DNA of 34,816 nucleotides from NCBI GenBank assembly GCA_030151565.1, contig JASLDM010000143.1, positions 1 through 34,816 of the forward strand. The letters run 5' to 3'. The stretch is from Flavobacterium sp. (GTDB lineage: Bacteria; Bacteroidota; Bacteroidia; Flavobacteriales; Flavobacteriaceae). Below the pieces are notes generated by a model, which saw only the letters and a list, made by a program, of their open reading frames with translations, had not been told where the DNA came from and made no database searches. Positions 1 to 6,967 of this stretch are shown here, piece by piece (positions within the stretch are counted from its first letter, which is position 1; each line of letters opens with the position of its first letter). The translations under genes and the position numbers were made by a program.

Positions 1-287
1 ACCCATTTATTTGTACTGTCATTTATAAATACCCATCCGTGTGCTCCTTCAAAATCTTCGCCATAAATAAGATTTGAAGGATCATCGAAATAATAAAAAG
101 TCGAATTTCCTATATTTAGAAAATCAAAATAAGGTTGTAAATTCAATTCGGGAGAATATGATTTCGAAGCCCAAATGGATGAATTTACCCCTCCATTTCT
201 TACAACATTCGCATAGCTATTACTATTTATAAATAACGCCAGAAAGGTTATAAGAAAAAACGTAAAGGATAACGTAATTTTCTTCAT
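1..287 (-). CDS. Secreted protein, N-terminal fragment (runs off window)
   Basis: An open frame starts at ATG 287 and stays open for 95 codons to the window edge. Residues 1-26 form a signal peptide: MKK, a long hydrophobic core (LSFTFFLITFLALFI), then a likely SPase I site at NSYA/NVV. The mature part begins NVVRNGGVNSS and is rich in Asn, Ser, Tyr and Phe, as is common in exported flavobacterial proteins. No domain is recognisable in what is visible, and the rest lies left of the window. A good TAnnTTTG promoter element sits 30 bases upstream of the start. Exported or surface location is inferred from the signal peptide only; the function is unknown. Confidence 0.7.
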   Translation of the reverse strand, partial: MKKITLSFTFFLITFLALFINSNSYANVVRNGGVNSSIWASKSYSPELNLQPYFDFLNIGNSTFYYFDDPSNLIYGEDFEGAHGWVFINDSTNKW

Positions 288-316
288 GTTACATAATTGA
301 TTAGTTAGTTTGGTCT

Positions 317-324
317 CAAATATA
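317..324 (-). promoter_or_regulatory. -7 promoter element for the secreted-protein gene
   Basis: The minus strand reads TATATTTG, a perfect match to the Bacteroidota -7 consensus TAnnTTTG, 30 bases before the ATG at 287. No clear TTG -33 element is seen at the usual distance. Confidence 0.5.
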
Positions 325-613
325 TAAATTTATTTAGCTTTATATTAACATTATGTGTTAAAAAAAACATTTGAACATTTTATATTCAAAATTTACCATA
401 CTTTTCTTCTATATATCGCAAAACAAATAGATAAGAACACAATATTTACAAGGAATAATAATTATTAAAAAACTTGAAAATGTTAAGTTTTAACTTTTCA
501 CTTTTAAAAGCTAATTCTCAATTTTAGAAGTTTAAAAAAAATCACTTGCCAGTCTACAAAACTAGAGATCCCAAATAAAATATAGTATCATACCACACTC
601 CCACCACACACGT

Positions 614-680
614 ACCACACATGTACCGAACTACTTCGGGAAAAAGCATCTTTTTCGAAGGAATCTGGTACATGTCTGGT
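614..680. repeat. Long compound inverted repeat (hairpin/cruciform)
   Basis: Outer arms are 614-627 (ACCACACATGTACC) and 667-680 (GGTACATGTCTGGT), which pair at 13 of 14 positions. Inside is a second hairpin: 634-638 CTTCG plus 641-646 AAAAAG pair with 650-655 CTTTTT plus 656-660 CGAAG around a CAT loop, with a 2-base GG bulge. The two stems are separated by a 6+6 internal loop. The element lies alone in the 585-base gap between the secreted-protein gene and hflX, with the hflX promoter 167 bases downstream. It could be an intergenic repeat of REP type or a small structured RNA. There is no U-tract, so it is not a typical terminator. Confidence 0.6.
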
Positions 681-846
681 AGAAGCTCCGAACAAGTTAC
701 CAACAACACTCATTTTTAAATAGCTGTGAATACTGCAGTAAGTATATTACAGTATTTATTTACTTGAAAAGAAACAAGAGTAAATCCAAAAAGGAACAAA
801 TGGTAAGTGATGAAGAGAATTAAATACGTAAGCGCTCTTTTTTTAC

Positions 847-854
847 TACTTTTG
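847..854 (+). promoter_or_regulatory. -7 promoter element of hflX
   Basis: TACTTTTG matches TAnnTTTG, 18 bases before the hflX ATG at 873. It predicts a very short 5' leader. No TTG is found at -33 spacing. Confidence 0.5.
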
Positions 855-872
855 TAATACAAATTAAAAACT

Positions 873-2096
873 ATGATAGATAGAGAAGAAATCAATTTTG
901 AACGTTCGGTTATTGTAGGAATCATAACTCAAGAACAATCTGAAGAAAAGTTAAAAGAGTATTTGGATGAATTAGAATTTCTAACATATACTGCCGGTGG
1001 AGAAGTTTTTAAACGTTTTTCTCAAAAAATGGATCAGCCAAACCCTAAAACTTTTGTGGGTACTGGTAAGATAGAAGAAATACACACCTATATAGTTGAG
1101 AACGATATTCATACCGTTATTTTCGATGATGAATTATCTCCTGCACAACAGAAAAATATCTCTAAAATACTAGATTGTAAAGTTTTAGACAGAACAAACC
1201 TCATCTTGGACATTTTTGCACAACGAGCACAAACGTCTTATGCACGTACGCAAGTAGAACTTGCTCAATTTCAATATTTACTCCCGCGCCTTTCTGGAAT
1301 GTGGACGCACTTAGAAAGACAACGTGGAGGAATTGGAATGCGTGGTCCTGGTGAAACTGAAATCGAAACGGATAGACGTATCGTTCGTGACCGTATTAGC
1401 TTGTTACGTGAAAAACTAAAAGTAATCGACAAACAAATGGCTTCGCAACGAAGTAATCGCGGCGCAATGGTACGCGTAGCCCTAGTAGGCTACACTAACG
1501 TTGGAAAATCGACTTTGATGAATGCTGTTGGAAAAAGTGAAGTTTTTGTAGAAAACAAGTTGTTTGCAACCTTAGACACAACAGTTCGAAAGGTAGTTAT
1601 TGGAAACCTTCCTTTTCTATTATCTGATACCGTAGGGTTTATTCGTAAATTGCCTACTCAACTAGTTGAATCATTCAAAAGTACCTTAGATGAAGTTCGT
1701 GAAGCAGATTTATTACTTCACGTTGTTGATATTTCACATCATGACTTTGAAGATCATATCGACTCTGTAAATAAGATCTTAAAAGACATTAAAAGTGACG
1801 ATAAGGCAACTATTATGGTTTTCAACAAAATCGACGCGTATAATCCTGAAACGCTAGACGAAGATGATTTAATAACCGAGCGTACTACTAAACATTATAG
1901 TATTGAAGAGTGGAAAAAAACATGGATGGCAAAAGTTGGAGAAAACAACGCTATTTTTATTTCCGCTACAAATAAAGAAAATTTCGAAGAATTTAGAGAA
2001 AAAGTATATGATGCAGTAAGAGAAATTCACGTACAACGTTTCCCTTACAATAATTTTTTATATCCTGATTTTCAAGATATTCAAGAAGAAGACTAA
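873..2096 (+). CDS. hflX: GTPase HflX
   Basis: HflX is a ribosome-associated GTPase of the OBG-HflX group that, in studied bacteria, splits or rescues stalled 70S ribosomes under stress. The 407-residue protein shows the family layout. The N-terminal HflX domain covers about residues 10-190 and includes the Gly-rich signature GGIGMRGPGETEIE at 152-165. The G domain follows, with G1 GYTNVGKST (206-214), G3 DTVG (252-255) and G4 NKID (318-321). An acidic tail ends in QEED. The start follows a TAnnTTTG promoter by 18 bases. The next gene, asnA, is on the same strand but lies behind its own leader and terminator, so co-transcription is unlikely. The call is secure. Confidence 0.97.
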   Translation: MIDREEINFERSVIVGIITQEQSEEKLKEYLDELEFLTYTAGGEVFKRFSQKMDQPNPKTFVGTGKIEEIHTYIVENDIHTVIFDDELSPAQQKNISKILDCKVLDRTNLILDIFAQRAQTSYARTQVELAQFQYLLPRLSGMWTHLERQRGGIGMRGPGETEIETDRRIVRDRISLLREKLKVIDKQMASQRSNRGAMVRVALVGYTNVGKSTLMNAVGKSEVFVENKLFATLDTTVRKVVIGNLPFLLSDTVGFIRKLPTQLVESFKSTLDEVREADLLLHVVDISHHDFEDHIDSVNKILKDIKSDDKATIMVFNKIDAYNPETLDEDDLITERTTKHYSIEEWKKTWMAKVGENNAIFISATNKENFEEFREKVYDAVREIHVQRFPYNNFLYPDFQDIQEED

Positions 2097-2140
2097 CTTA
2101 ATAAAAATATAAAATTAAAGAATAAAGATTCAGACTCAAT

Positions 2141-2157
2141 TATATTTTATAATTTAG
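2141..2157 (+). promoter_or_regulatory. Possible promoter of the asnA leader transcript
   Basis: Two near matches to TAnnTTTG overlap here: TATATTTT at 2141-2148 and TAATTTAG at 2150-2157, each with one mismatch. Either would start RNA some 15-25 bases before the leader ORF at 2179. No -33 TTG is evident, so this is tentative. Confidence 0.3.
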
Positions 2158-2178
2158 TTCTCAAATCAAGACTCTTAT

Positions 2179-2262
2179 ATGTCCTATCAATTCGTAAATA
2201 ATAATTTCTCTTTAAATAATTTGAATCAAATCCGATTCAGAAAGGGGAAGCTATTGTTGTAA
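2179..2262 (+). CDS. Asn-rich leader peptide of asnA (27 aa)
   Basis: ATG 2179 opens a 27-codon frame ending at TAA 2260-2262. The peptide starts MSYQFVNNNFSLNNLNQ and ends RKGKLLL. Six of residues 7-16 are Asn, all AAT: positions 7, 8, 9, 13, 14 and 16. The ORF ends 34 bases before a strong intrinsic terminator, and that terminator lies 26 bases before asnA, which makes asparagine. The arrangement matches ribosome-mediated attenuators of amino acid operons, where codons for the end product sit in a short leader ORF. The peptide itself probably has no function beyond being translated. No Shine-Dalgarno is visible, as is usual in this phylum. The ORF is read directly; the regulatory role is inferred. 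Confidence 0.75.
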   Translation: MSYQFVNNNFSLNNLNQIRFRKGKLLL

Positions 2263-2322
2263 TTGAAAAGTAACTATACTTAATAATTATCCGTTTAAGC
2301 CCCTCATCGAGGGGCTTTTTTT
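2221..2322 (+). promoter_or_regulatory. Putative asparagine-responsive attenuator of asnA
   Basis: Parts in order: a hairpin TTGAATC(2221-2227)/GATTCAG(2234-2240) directly on and after the last Asn codons; a G-rich segment AGGGGAAGCT (2243-2252); the terminator arms 2297-2305 and 2309-2317. The G-rich segment can pair with the 5' terminator arm, either as AGGGG:CCCCT (5 bp) or as a bulged 7-bp pairing that includes GCT:AGC. A ribosome stalled at the Asn codons 2215-2226 would cover up to about 2240 and leave 2243-2252 free to disrupt the terminator. A ribosome at the stop codon 2260-2262 would mask it and let the terminator form. This is a model inferred from pairing and spacing. Confidence 0.65.
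2297..2322 (+). terminator. Intrinsic terminator in the asnA leader
   Basis: AAGCCCCTC (2297-2305) and GAGGGGCTT (2309-2317) form a perfect 9-bp GC-rich stem with an ATC loop, followed by a T run ending at 2322. It lies between the leader ORF and asnA, only 26 bases before the asnA start, so unconditional termination would silence asnA unless there is an internal promoter. Confidence 0.9.
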
Positions 2323-2348
2323 ATGCCTTTTTTTAAAAAAAATATATT

Positions 2349-3353
2349 ATGAAAAAAATCAAAATCCTAGAAAAAGAACAAGCAATTCAATTTGTTAAAA
2401 CGCATTTCTCGCACCAGCTTAGCAAGGCTCTAAACCTACACCCTATTTCATCACCTATGATTGTTGAAGACGGAAAAGGAATCAATGATGACCTAAGCGG
2501 AACAGAGCGTCCCGTATCATTTCCAGTAAAATTTCTAAATGACAATCGTGCTGTAGTAGTACATTCCTTAGCAAAATGGAAACGTATTAGACTTCAAGAA
2601 CTTGAATTAGATCCATACGAAGGTATTCTTACGGATATGAAAGCTTTGCGTCCAGATGAAGATAGTTCTCCAATACATTCAATTTATGTAGATCAATGGG
2701 ATTGGGAAATGCGAATTCAAGATCAAGACCGTCAATTAACTTTTCTTAAAAAATGTGTTACAAAAATATATGAAGCCCTTTTAGACACAGAAGATGCTGT
2801 TTCCAAAACATATCCCATAGCGGCAATTCTACCCAAAGAATTACATTTTATTCACGCACAAGAACTCTTAGATCTATATCCTGATTTAGAATCAAAAGAA
2901 CGTGAATATCGGATTACAAAACGTTTTGGAGCGGTATTTATTATCGGAATTGGAGGCATACTATCTAACGGAAAACCTCACGATAAACGAGCAGCAGATT
3001 ACGACGACTGGAGTACAGTTACAGAATCTAGCTTATGTGGTTTAAACGGTGACTTGTTGGTTTGGGACCCTATACAAAATGCCCCTTTAGAATTATCTTC
3101 AATGGGAATACGCGTGGATAAAGCTGCTTTAATTCAGCAATTAAAAACCTCAAATACTTTTGAAAAAAGTGACCTTCACTATCATCAATTGGTTCTAAAC
3201 CAATTAGTACCTACTTGTATTGGAGGTGGATTAGGCCAATCTCGCATCTGTATGTTTCTTTTGAGAAAACAGCATATTGGTGAAGTACAAGCAAGTATTT
3301 GGCCCCAAAAGATTCGATCAGAGATGTTAACAAAAGGAATCGAATTACTATAA
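2349..3353 (+). CDS. asnA: Aspartate--ammonia ligase (asparagine synthetase A)
   Basis: AsnA makes asparagine from aspartate, ammonia and ATP in the cytoplasm and is related in fold to class II aminoacyl-tRNA synthetases. The protein is 334 residues, close to the usual 330. Family signatures visible are the N-terminal block with SGTERPVSFPVK (about 50-61), the HSLAKWKR block (about 72-79), YVDQWDWE (113-120) and the motif-3-like GGGLGQSR (292-299), whose Arg should bind ATP. It has no glutaminase domain, so it uses free ammonia. ATG 2349 follows the Asn-rich leader ORF and terminator, which predict regulation by charged tRNA-Asn supply. It is convergent with the DUF3078 gene and shares a bidirectional terminator with it. 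Confidence 0.96.
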   Translation: MKKIKILEKEQAIQFVKTHFSHQLSKALNLHPISSPMIVEDGKGINDDLSGTERPVSFPVKFLNDNRAVVVHSLAKWKRIRLQELELDPYEGILTDMKALRPDEDSSPIHSIYVDQWDWEMRIQDQDRQLTFLKKCVTKIYEALLDTEDAVSKTYPIAAILPKELHFIHAQELLDLYPDLESKEREYRITKRFGAVFIIGIGGILSNGKPHDKRAADYDDWSTVTESSLCGLNGDLLVWDPIQNAPLELSSMGIRVDKAALIQQLKTSNTFEKSDLHYHQLVLNQLVPTCIGGGLGQSRICMFLLRKQHIGEVQASIWPQKIRSEMLTKGIELL

Positions 3354-3390
3354 AAAAAGTCGCTTTGAATGATTTCAAAGCGACTTTTTT
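3354..3390. terminator. Bidirectional terminator between asnA and the DUF3078 gene
   Basis: AAAAAGTCGCTTTGAA pairs with TTCAAAGCGACTTTTT around a 4-base loop, with A and T runs on both sides. It begins directly after the asnA stop codon and serves two convergent genes. Confidence 0.92.
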
Positions 3391-3407
3391 ATGGATTTAT
3401 TTTCGTA

Positions 3408-4247
3408 TTAGAAGTTGTAGTTCAAACCAAGACCTACCATTTCTCTAACTTGAAATCCTTTATAAGCATTATCATCATAGATTGCTTGGAATGCTAAATT
3501 AGTAGAAAGATATTTATTGATTTTCAATACAATGTTTAATTGGTAATCAATATCAACATTTTGTGGATCTTCTAAATAGTTCGAATATAAGTTTAAAATA
3601 TTTTCAATAGAAACATTCTCCATCAAGTTTACTTTATAGTAACCAGAGATAGACGCCCCTAATTCATAACGCATCGTTTTTCCTTCTTCAACACCGAAAG
3701 CTGATCCATTATTTGTAAAGTGATCATGAACAAAAATAAATTTAGAAGTTGCCGGAGCAATATTTACTTTTAAGTTATCTGATTTTTTCCACAACATACC
3801 TGGTCCTACTTGTAAATAAGCTGGCGAGAAGAAATGAGAATTACGCTCTTTTGTATCTGGATCTAAACCAGTATCCATTTGCGTTTTAAAGTTTAAAAAT
3901 GCAGAGTAATACCAATTTCCAGAAGCTTGCTTACCTAACAAAGAGTTGATCTCAATACGGTCATCTGTCTTTTGTTGTTCAGTTCCTTTTAATTTGGTAA
4001 TTCCATAGTTTAATTGGAATTTATTATCCCAAGTCCAATCTTCTTTTTTGTAATTCAAATCGTAATTTACATTAACCGATCCAGAAAAGTTATTATCTCC
4101 TCCAGCTTGCCAGTTAGTAAAGCTCGATTGATTTGCTAATAAAGCAAAATTACCTTTAGATGTCCATGTCTTTTCAGCTTCATTTTCTTGTGCTTGAACG
4201 CCATACATAGATAGCAAAGCAACCATTCCAAATACTAATTTTTTCAT
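3408..4247 (-). CDS. DUF3078 family outer membrane-type protein
   Basis: This 279-residue protein has a signal peptide (MKKLVFGMVALLSMYGVQAQ, cut after about residue 19). The mature chain is full of alternating aromatic and polar segments (for example NVNYDLNYKK and YYSAFLNFK) and ends in LGLNYNF with a terminal Phe, as outer membrane beta-barrels do. The pattern fits the DUF3078 family, common in Bacteroidota and without a known function. It is the last gene of the sufS-side block but has its own good promoter (4266-4297), so it need not depend on suf transcription. Outer membrane location is inferred. Confidence 0.8.
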   Translation of the reverse strand: MKKLVFGMVALLSMYGVQAQENEAEKTWTSKGNFALLANQSSFTNWQAGGDNNFSGSVNVNYDLNYKKEDWTWDNKFQLNYGITKLKGTEQQKTDDRIEINSLLGKQASGNWYYSAFLNFKTQMDTGLDPDTKERNSHFFSPAYLQVGPGMLWKKSDNLKVNIAPATSKFIFVHDHFTNNGSAFGVEEGKTMRYELGASISGYYKVNLMENVSIENILNLYSNYLEDPQNVDIDYQLNIVLKINKYLSTNLAFQAIYDDNAYKGFQVREMVGLGLNYNF

Positions 4248-4265
4248 AATGTTTTATTTTTTATG

Positions 4266-4297
4266 CAAAATTAAGCGTTTTTACATAAATAAAACAA
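4266..4297 (-). promoter_or_regulatory. Promoter of the DUF3078 gene
   Basis: On the minus strand, TTG (4297-4295) is followed after 21 bases by TAATTTTG (4273-4266). This matches the Bacteroidota -33/-7 pattern in sequence and spacing. It starts 19 bases before the DUF3078 ATG. Confidence 0.65.
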
Positions 4298-4311
4298 ATA
4301 TTTATTTTATT

Positions 4312-4821
4312 TTAAGATTTCTTTTTAAATATTGGGACAGCCGAACAAGCTTCACCAAACATTATAGATCGCGCAAAAGGCATTAATTTTTGGGTAGCCA
4401 AAACATATGCTTCTTCAGGAATTGGCTTTTTAGCACATCCCTTAATAATTACAGGTAAATTAAGATATTCCGAAAAATCTAGTTTACTTAATATATCTTG
4501 GTAAATAGAAGCTTCTAAATGATGCAAATCACCCAAATATATATCTTTTACAATTGGTTGTAAATAGCTACTCACCAACATAAACGCCCAAGATGGCAAT
4601 ATAGCATCTGTAGAACAATGAATAGCCACATAAGTATCTTTGTAAACCGACCAATCAAACTCTTTTAAGTACGCTCTAAAATCTTTTTCTTTCAAAACAA
4701 TTCCATGAAATAACCATTGTGAAATATCCAATTCCATCCTTGGTTCATCTGGATAATAATCTTCAAGATCAAATACTTTTAAAGCGCTATTAGCTACTTT
4801 ATTTACAATTTCTCCTTCCAT
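4312..4821 (-). CDS. DUF2480 family protein
   Basis: A 169-residue soluble protein with no signal peptide or membrane segment. It resembles the DUF2480 family, which in flavobacteria is found beside suf genes; its biochemical role is not known. Cys residues occur in AIHCSTDA, IKGCAKK and GEACSAV, but no standard cluster-binding motif is clear. I chose ATG 4821, two bases after the stop codon of the preceding MIP18 gene. A GTG one codon earlier (4824) overlaps that stop and is the alternative. Its tight spacing in the sufS-sufE operon suggests a role linked to Fe-S proteins, by context only. Confidence 0.75.
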   Translation of the reverse strand: MEGEIVNKVANSALKVFDLEDYYPDEPRMELDISQWLFHGIVLKEKDFRAYLKEFDWSVYKDTYVAIHCSTDAILPSWAFMLVSSYLQPIVKDIYLGDLHHLEASIYQDILSKLDFSEYLNLPVIIKGCAKKPIPEEAYVLATQKLMPFARSIMFGEACSAVPIFKKKS

Positions 4822-4823
4822 CA

Positions 4824-5144
4824 CTAAAGCATTCCCAATTCTAACTTCGCTTCTTCACTCATTAAATCTTTTGTCCAAGAAGGCTCAAAAGTCAATTCAA
4901 CCTCAACCCCTTTTACAGATGCTACTGATTTTACTTTCTCCTCAACTTCCATCGGCAATGTTTCAGCAACTGGACAGTTTGGCGAAGTTAATGTCATTAA
5001 TACTTTTACTTCGTGTGCTTCATTTACAAAAACATCATAAATCAATCCCAATTCATAGATATCAACTGGAATTTCGGGATCATAGATTGTTTTTAAAACT
5101 CGAACAATATTTTCTCCTAATTCTTGTACATTAATTGTTTCCAT
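4824..5144 (-). CDS. MIP18/DUF59 family Fe-S assembly factor (SufT-like)
   Basis: A 106-residue member of the MIP18 (DUF59) family, whose members help mature Fe-S proteins. Visible signatures are YDPEIPVDIYELGLIYDV (21-38) and TSPNCPVAETLP (53-64), where Cys57 is the conserved reactive cysteine of the family. It begins two bases after the sufE stop codon and its own stop touches the DUF2480 start, so the genes are very probably co-translated. The usual name in SUF operons is SufT, but it is shorter than the long SufT form, so I leave the symbol blank. The family assignment is firm; the exact client proteins are unknown. Confidence 0.9.
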   Translation of the reverse strand: METINVQELGENIVRVLKTIYDPEIPVDIYELGLIYDVFVNEAHEVKVLMTLTSPNCPVAETLPMEVEEKVKSVASVKGVEVELTFEPSWTKDLMSEEAKLELGML

Positions 5145-5146
5145 AC

Positions 5147-5566
5147 CTAATTTTTCGCTTGAAACGCAAGCGCATACATTTTTATTTGTTTAATCATTGA
5201 AACCAGTCCATTAGCACGAGTTGGCGATAAATGTTCTTTCAAACCAATTTCATCTACAAAACTCATATCTGCTTCTAAAATATCCATCGCTTTTTGACCC
5301 GAAAAAACACGGATTAAAATCGCAATAATTCCTTTTGTCAAAATAGCATCACTATTTGCTGTAAATACAACGCGATCCTCTTCCATCTCGGCATGCAACC
5401 AAACTTTGGATTGACATCCTTTTATCAAATTCTCTTCGACTTGATATTCTTCAGCAATTATAGGAAGCGTTTTTCCTAATTCAATTATGTATTCGTATCG
5501 TTCCATCCAATCATCAAACATGGAGAATTCTGAAACAATATCTTCTTGTATTTCTTTAATTGTCAT
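5147..5566 (-). CDS. sufE: Cysteine desulfuration protein SufE
   Basis: SufE takes persulfide sulfur from SufS and passes it to the SufBCD scaffold. The 139-residue protein is of normal length and carries the sulfur-accepting Cys51 in the motif NLIKGCQSKVWL (47-58), the same position as in E. coli SufE. The gene starts 12 bases after sufS and is followed after 2 bases by the MIP18 gene, so sufS-sufE-MIP18-DUF2480 form one transcription unit. A cytoplasmic partner of SufS is expected. No oddities were seen. Confidence 0.95.
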   Translation of the reverse strand: MTIKEIQEDIVSEFSMFDDWMERYEYIIELGKTLPIIAEEYQVEENLIKGCQSKVWLHAEMEEDRVVFTANSDAILTKGIIAILIRVFSGQKAMDILEADMSFVDEIGLKEHLSPTRANGLVSMIKQIKMYALAFQAKN

Positions 5567-5578
5567 TTTTAATTGTAT

Positions 5579-6793
5579 TTAAGATAACATTTCTTTTGCC
5601 TTTTTTACAGCAGCAACTAAAACATCTATTTCTTCTTTAGTATTATAAAAACTAAACGAAGCACGAACTGTTCCTGGGATACCAAAGAAGTCCATAATAG
5701 GCTGTGTACAATGATGACCTGTACGAACTGCTACACCCAATTTATCAACAATTGCTCCAATATCATACGGATGAATTCCTTCGATATTGAATGATATTAC
5801 AGAGGCTTTTTCAAAAGCAGTTCCATAAATTTTCAAACCTTCAATTTCTAATAATCTTTCTGTTCCGTAAGCTAACAATTCGGATTCATAAGCCGCAATA
5901 GTTTCAAATCCTACCGCATTTAAATAATCCAATGCAACCCCTAAAACAATACCTCCTGCAATATTAGGAGTCCCTGCTTCAAACTTATGAGGTAAACAAG
6001 CATAGGTAGTTTTCTCAAAAGTTACCGATTGAATCATTTCTCCACCACCTTGATAAGGAGGAAGCTTATTTAACCAAGCCTCTTTTCCATATAAAATTCC
6101 AGTTCCTGTTGGCCCACAAACTTTATGACCAGAAAAAACGTAAAAATCACAATCCAAAGCCTGAACGTCTGGTTTTAAATGCGGTGTTGCTTGCGCACCA
6201 TCAATCAATACAGCAGCTCCAAATCTGTGTGCAGCATCAATAATATATTTGACTGGATTTACTGTTCCTAATGCATTGGAAATGTGTGTTACTGCTACAA
6301 CTTTAGTTCTTGCATTTAATAATTTATCAAACTCTTCTAGAATTAATTCTCCGCGATCATTCATCGGAATCACACGCAAATGAGCCCCAGTGCGTTCACA
6401 TAAAAACTGCCAAGGCACTATATTAGAATGGTGCTCCATTGCAGAAATCAAAACCTCATCACCTTCTTTTAATAATGCTGCAAAACCATTTGCAACTAAG
6501 TTTATTCCAAAAGTAGTACCCGCAGTAAATAATACTTCTTTATCTTCTTTCGCATTTATATGATGCTGCACTTTTTTCCTAGCCTCTTCATAGGCATCAG
6601 TCGCCACTTGACTCAATGTATGCACACCACGATGAATATTAGCATTTATCGTTTCATAATAAGTTGCAATTGCATCCAACACCACTTGAGGCTTTTGCGC
6701 CGTTGCTGCGTTATCAAAATAAACTAAAGGCTTCCCGTTTACTTTTTCCTTTAGTATTGGAAAATCTGCTCTAATTGACTGTATATCAAACAT
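5579..6793 (-). CDS. sufS: Cysteine desulfurase SufS
   Basis: SufS is a PLP enzyme that removes sulfur from cysteine as a persulfide for Fe-S cluster assembly. The 404-residue protein shows the group II desulfurase features. These are the PLP-stacking His in MEHHSNIVPW (119-128), Asp198 in LIDGAQ, PLP-binding Lys224 in SGHKVCGPTG, and catalytic Cys362 in RTGHHCTQPIM. It heads a minus-strand operon with sufE, and is divergent from hmuT. sufABCD lie more than 11 kb away on the same strand, which is unlike the contiguous suf operon often seen in flavobacteria. Confidence 0.97.
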   Translation of the reverse strand: MFDIQSIRADFPILKEKVNGKPLVYFDNAATAQKPQVVLDAIATYYETINANIHRGVHTLSQVATDAYEEARKKVQHHINAKEDKEVLFTAGTTFGINLVANGFAALLKEGDEVLISAMEHHSNIVPWQFLCERTGAHLRVIPMNDRGELILEEFDKLLNARTKVVAVTHISNALGTVNPVKYIIDAAHRFGAAVLIDGAQATPHLKPDVQALDCDFYVFSGHKVCGPTGTGILYGKEAWLNKLPPYQGGGEMIQSVTFEKTTYACLPHKFEAGTPNIAGGIVLGVALDYLNAVGFETIAAYESELLAYGTERLLEIEGLKIYGTAFEKASVISFNIEGIHPYDIGAIVDKLGVAVRTGHHCTQPIMDFFGIPGTVRASFSFYNTKEEIDVLVAAVKKAKEMLS

Positions 6794-6829
6794 GCGTTAC
6801 CTAATTAAATTACGTTCTTTTTGAACTTA

Positions 6830-6849
6830 CAAAAATATGAACAAAGATA
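6830..6849 (-). promoter_or_regulatory. Candidate -7 elements for sufS
   Basis: Two minus-strand matches to TAnnTTTG lie here: TATTTTTG (6837-6830) and TATCTTTG (6849-6842), 36 and 48 bases before the sufS start. The second overlaps the palindrome at 6847-6861. No -33 TTG is obvious. Confidence 0.4.
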
Positions 6850-6861
6850 AGGAATCCTTAT
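6847..6861. promoter_or_regulatory. Operator-like palindrome 1 (sufS-hmuT intergenic)
   Basis: ATAAGGA-A-TCCTTAT is a perfect 7+1+7 dyad. It overlaps a candidate sufS -7 element, so a bound regulator could block sufS. No regulator is identified. Confidence 0.45.
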
Positions 6862-6877
6862 GTGATGCCTCCTAAAT

Positions 6878-6894
6878 ATTAATTTAAAATTAAT
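6878..6894. promoter_or_regulatory. Operator-like palindrome 2 (sufS-hmuT intergenic)
   Basis: ATTAATTT-A-AAATTAAT is a perfect 8+1+8 dyad in the short region shared by sufS and hmuT. Its centre is 32 bases (about three helical turns) from the centre of palindrome 1. Iron regulation of both flanking operons makes a Fur-type operator plausible, but the sequence was not matched to a known consensus. Confidence 0.45.
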
Positions 6895-6967
6895 CTAAAT
6901 ATGTTTTGTGGAGTTCAAAAAAGAAATTAGATTTGCCTTTATTAAGACTCAATCAAAATTAAAAAAA

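Noticed and set aside
716..925. 69-codon minus-strand frame overlapping the hflX start
   Set aside because: It overlaps the hflX promoter and first codons, has AT-rich low-complexity composition and no promoter; the opposite-strand hflX is certain.
2097..2348. T-box or known riboswitch before asnA
   Set aside because: No T-box sequence or specifier loop was seen; the Asn-rich leader ORF explains the terminator better.
6908..6967. Upstream GTG start for hmuT
   Set aside because: It would place 20 charged residues before the lipoprotein signal. ATG 6968 gives a normal signal with lipobox Cys17.
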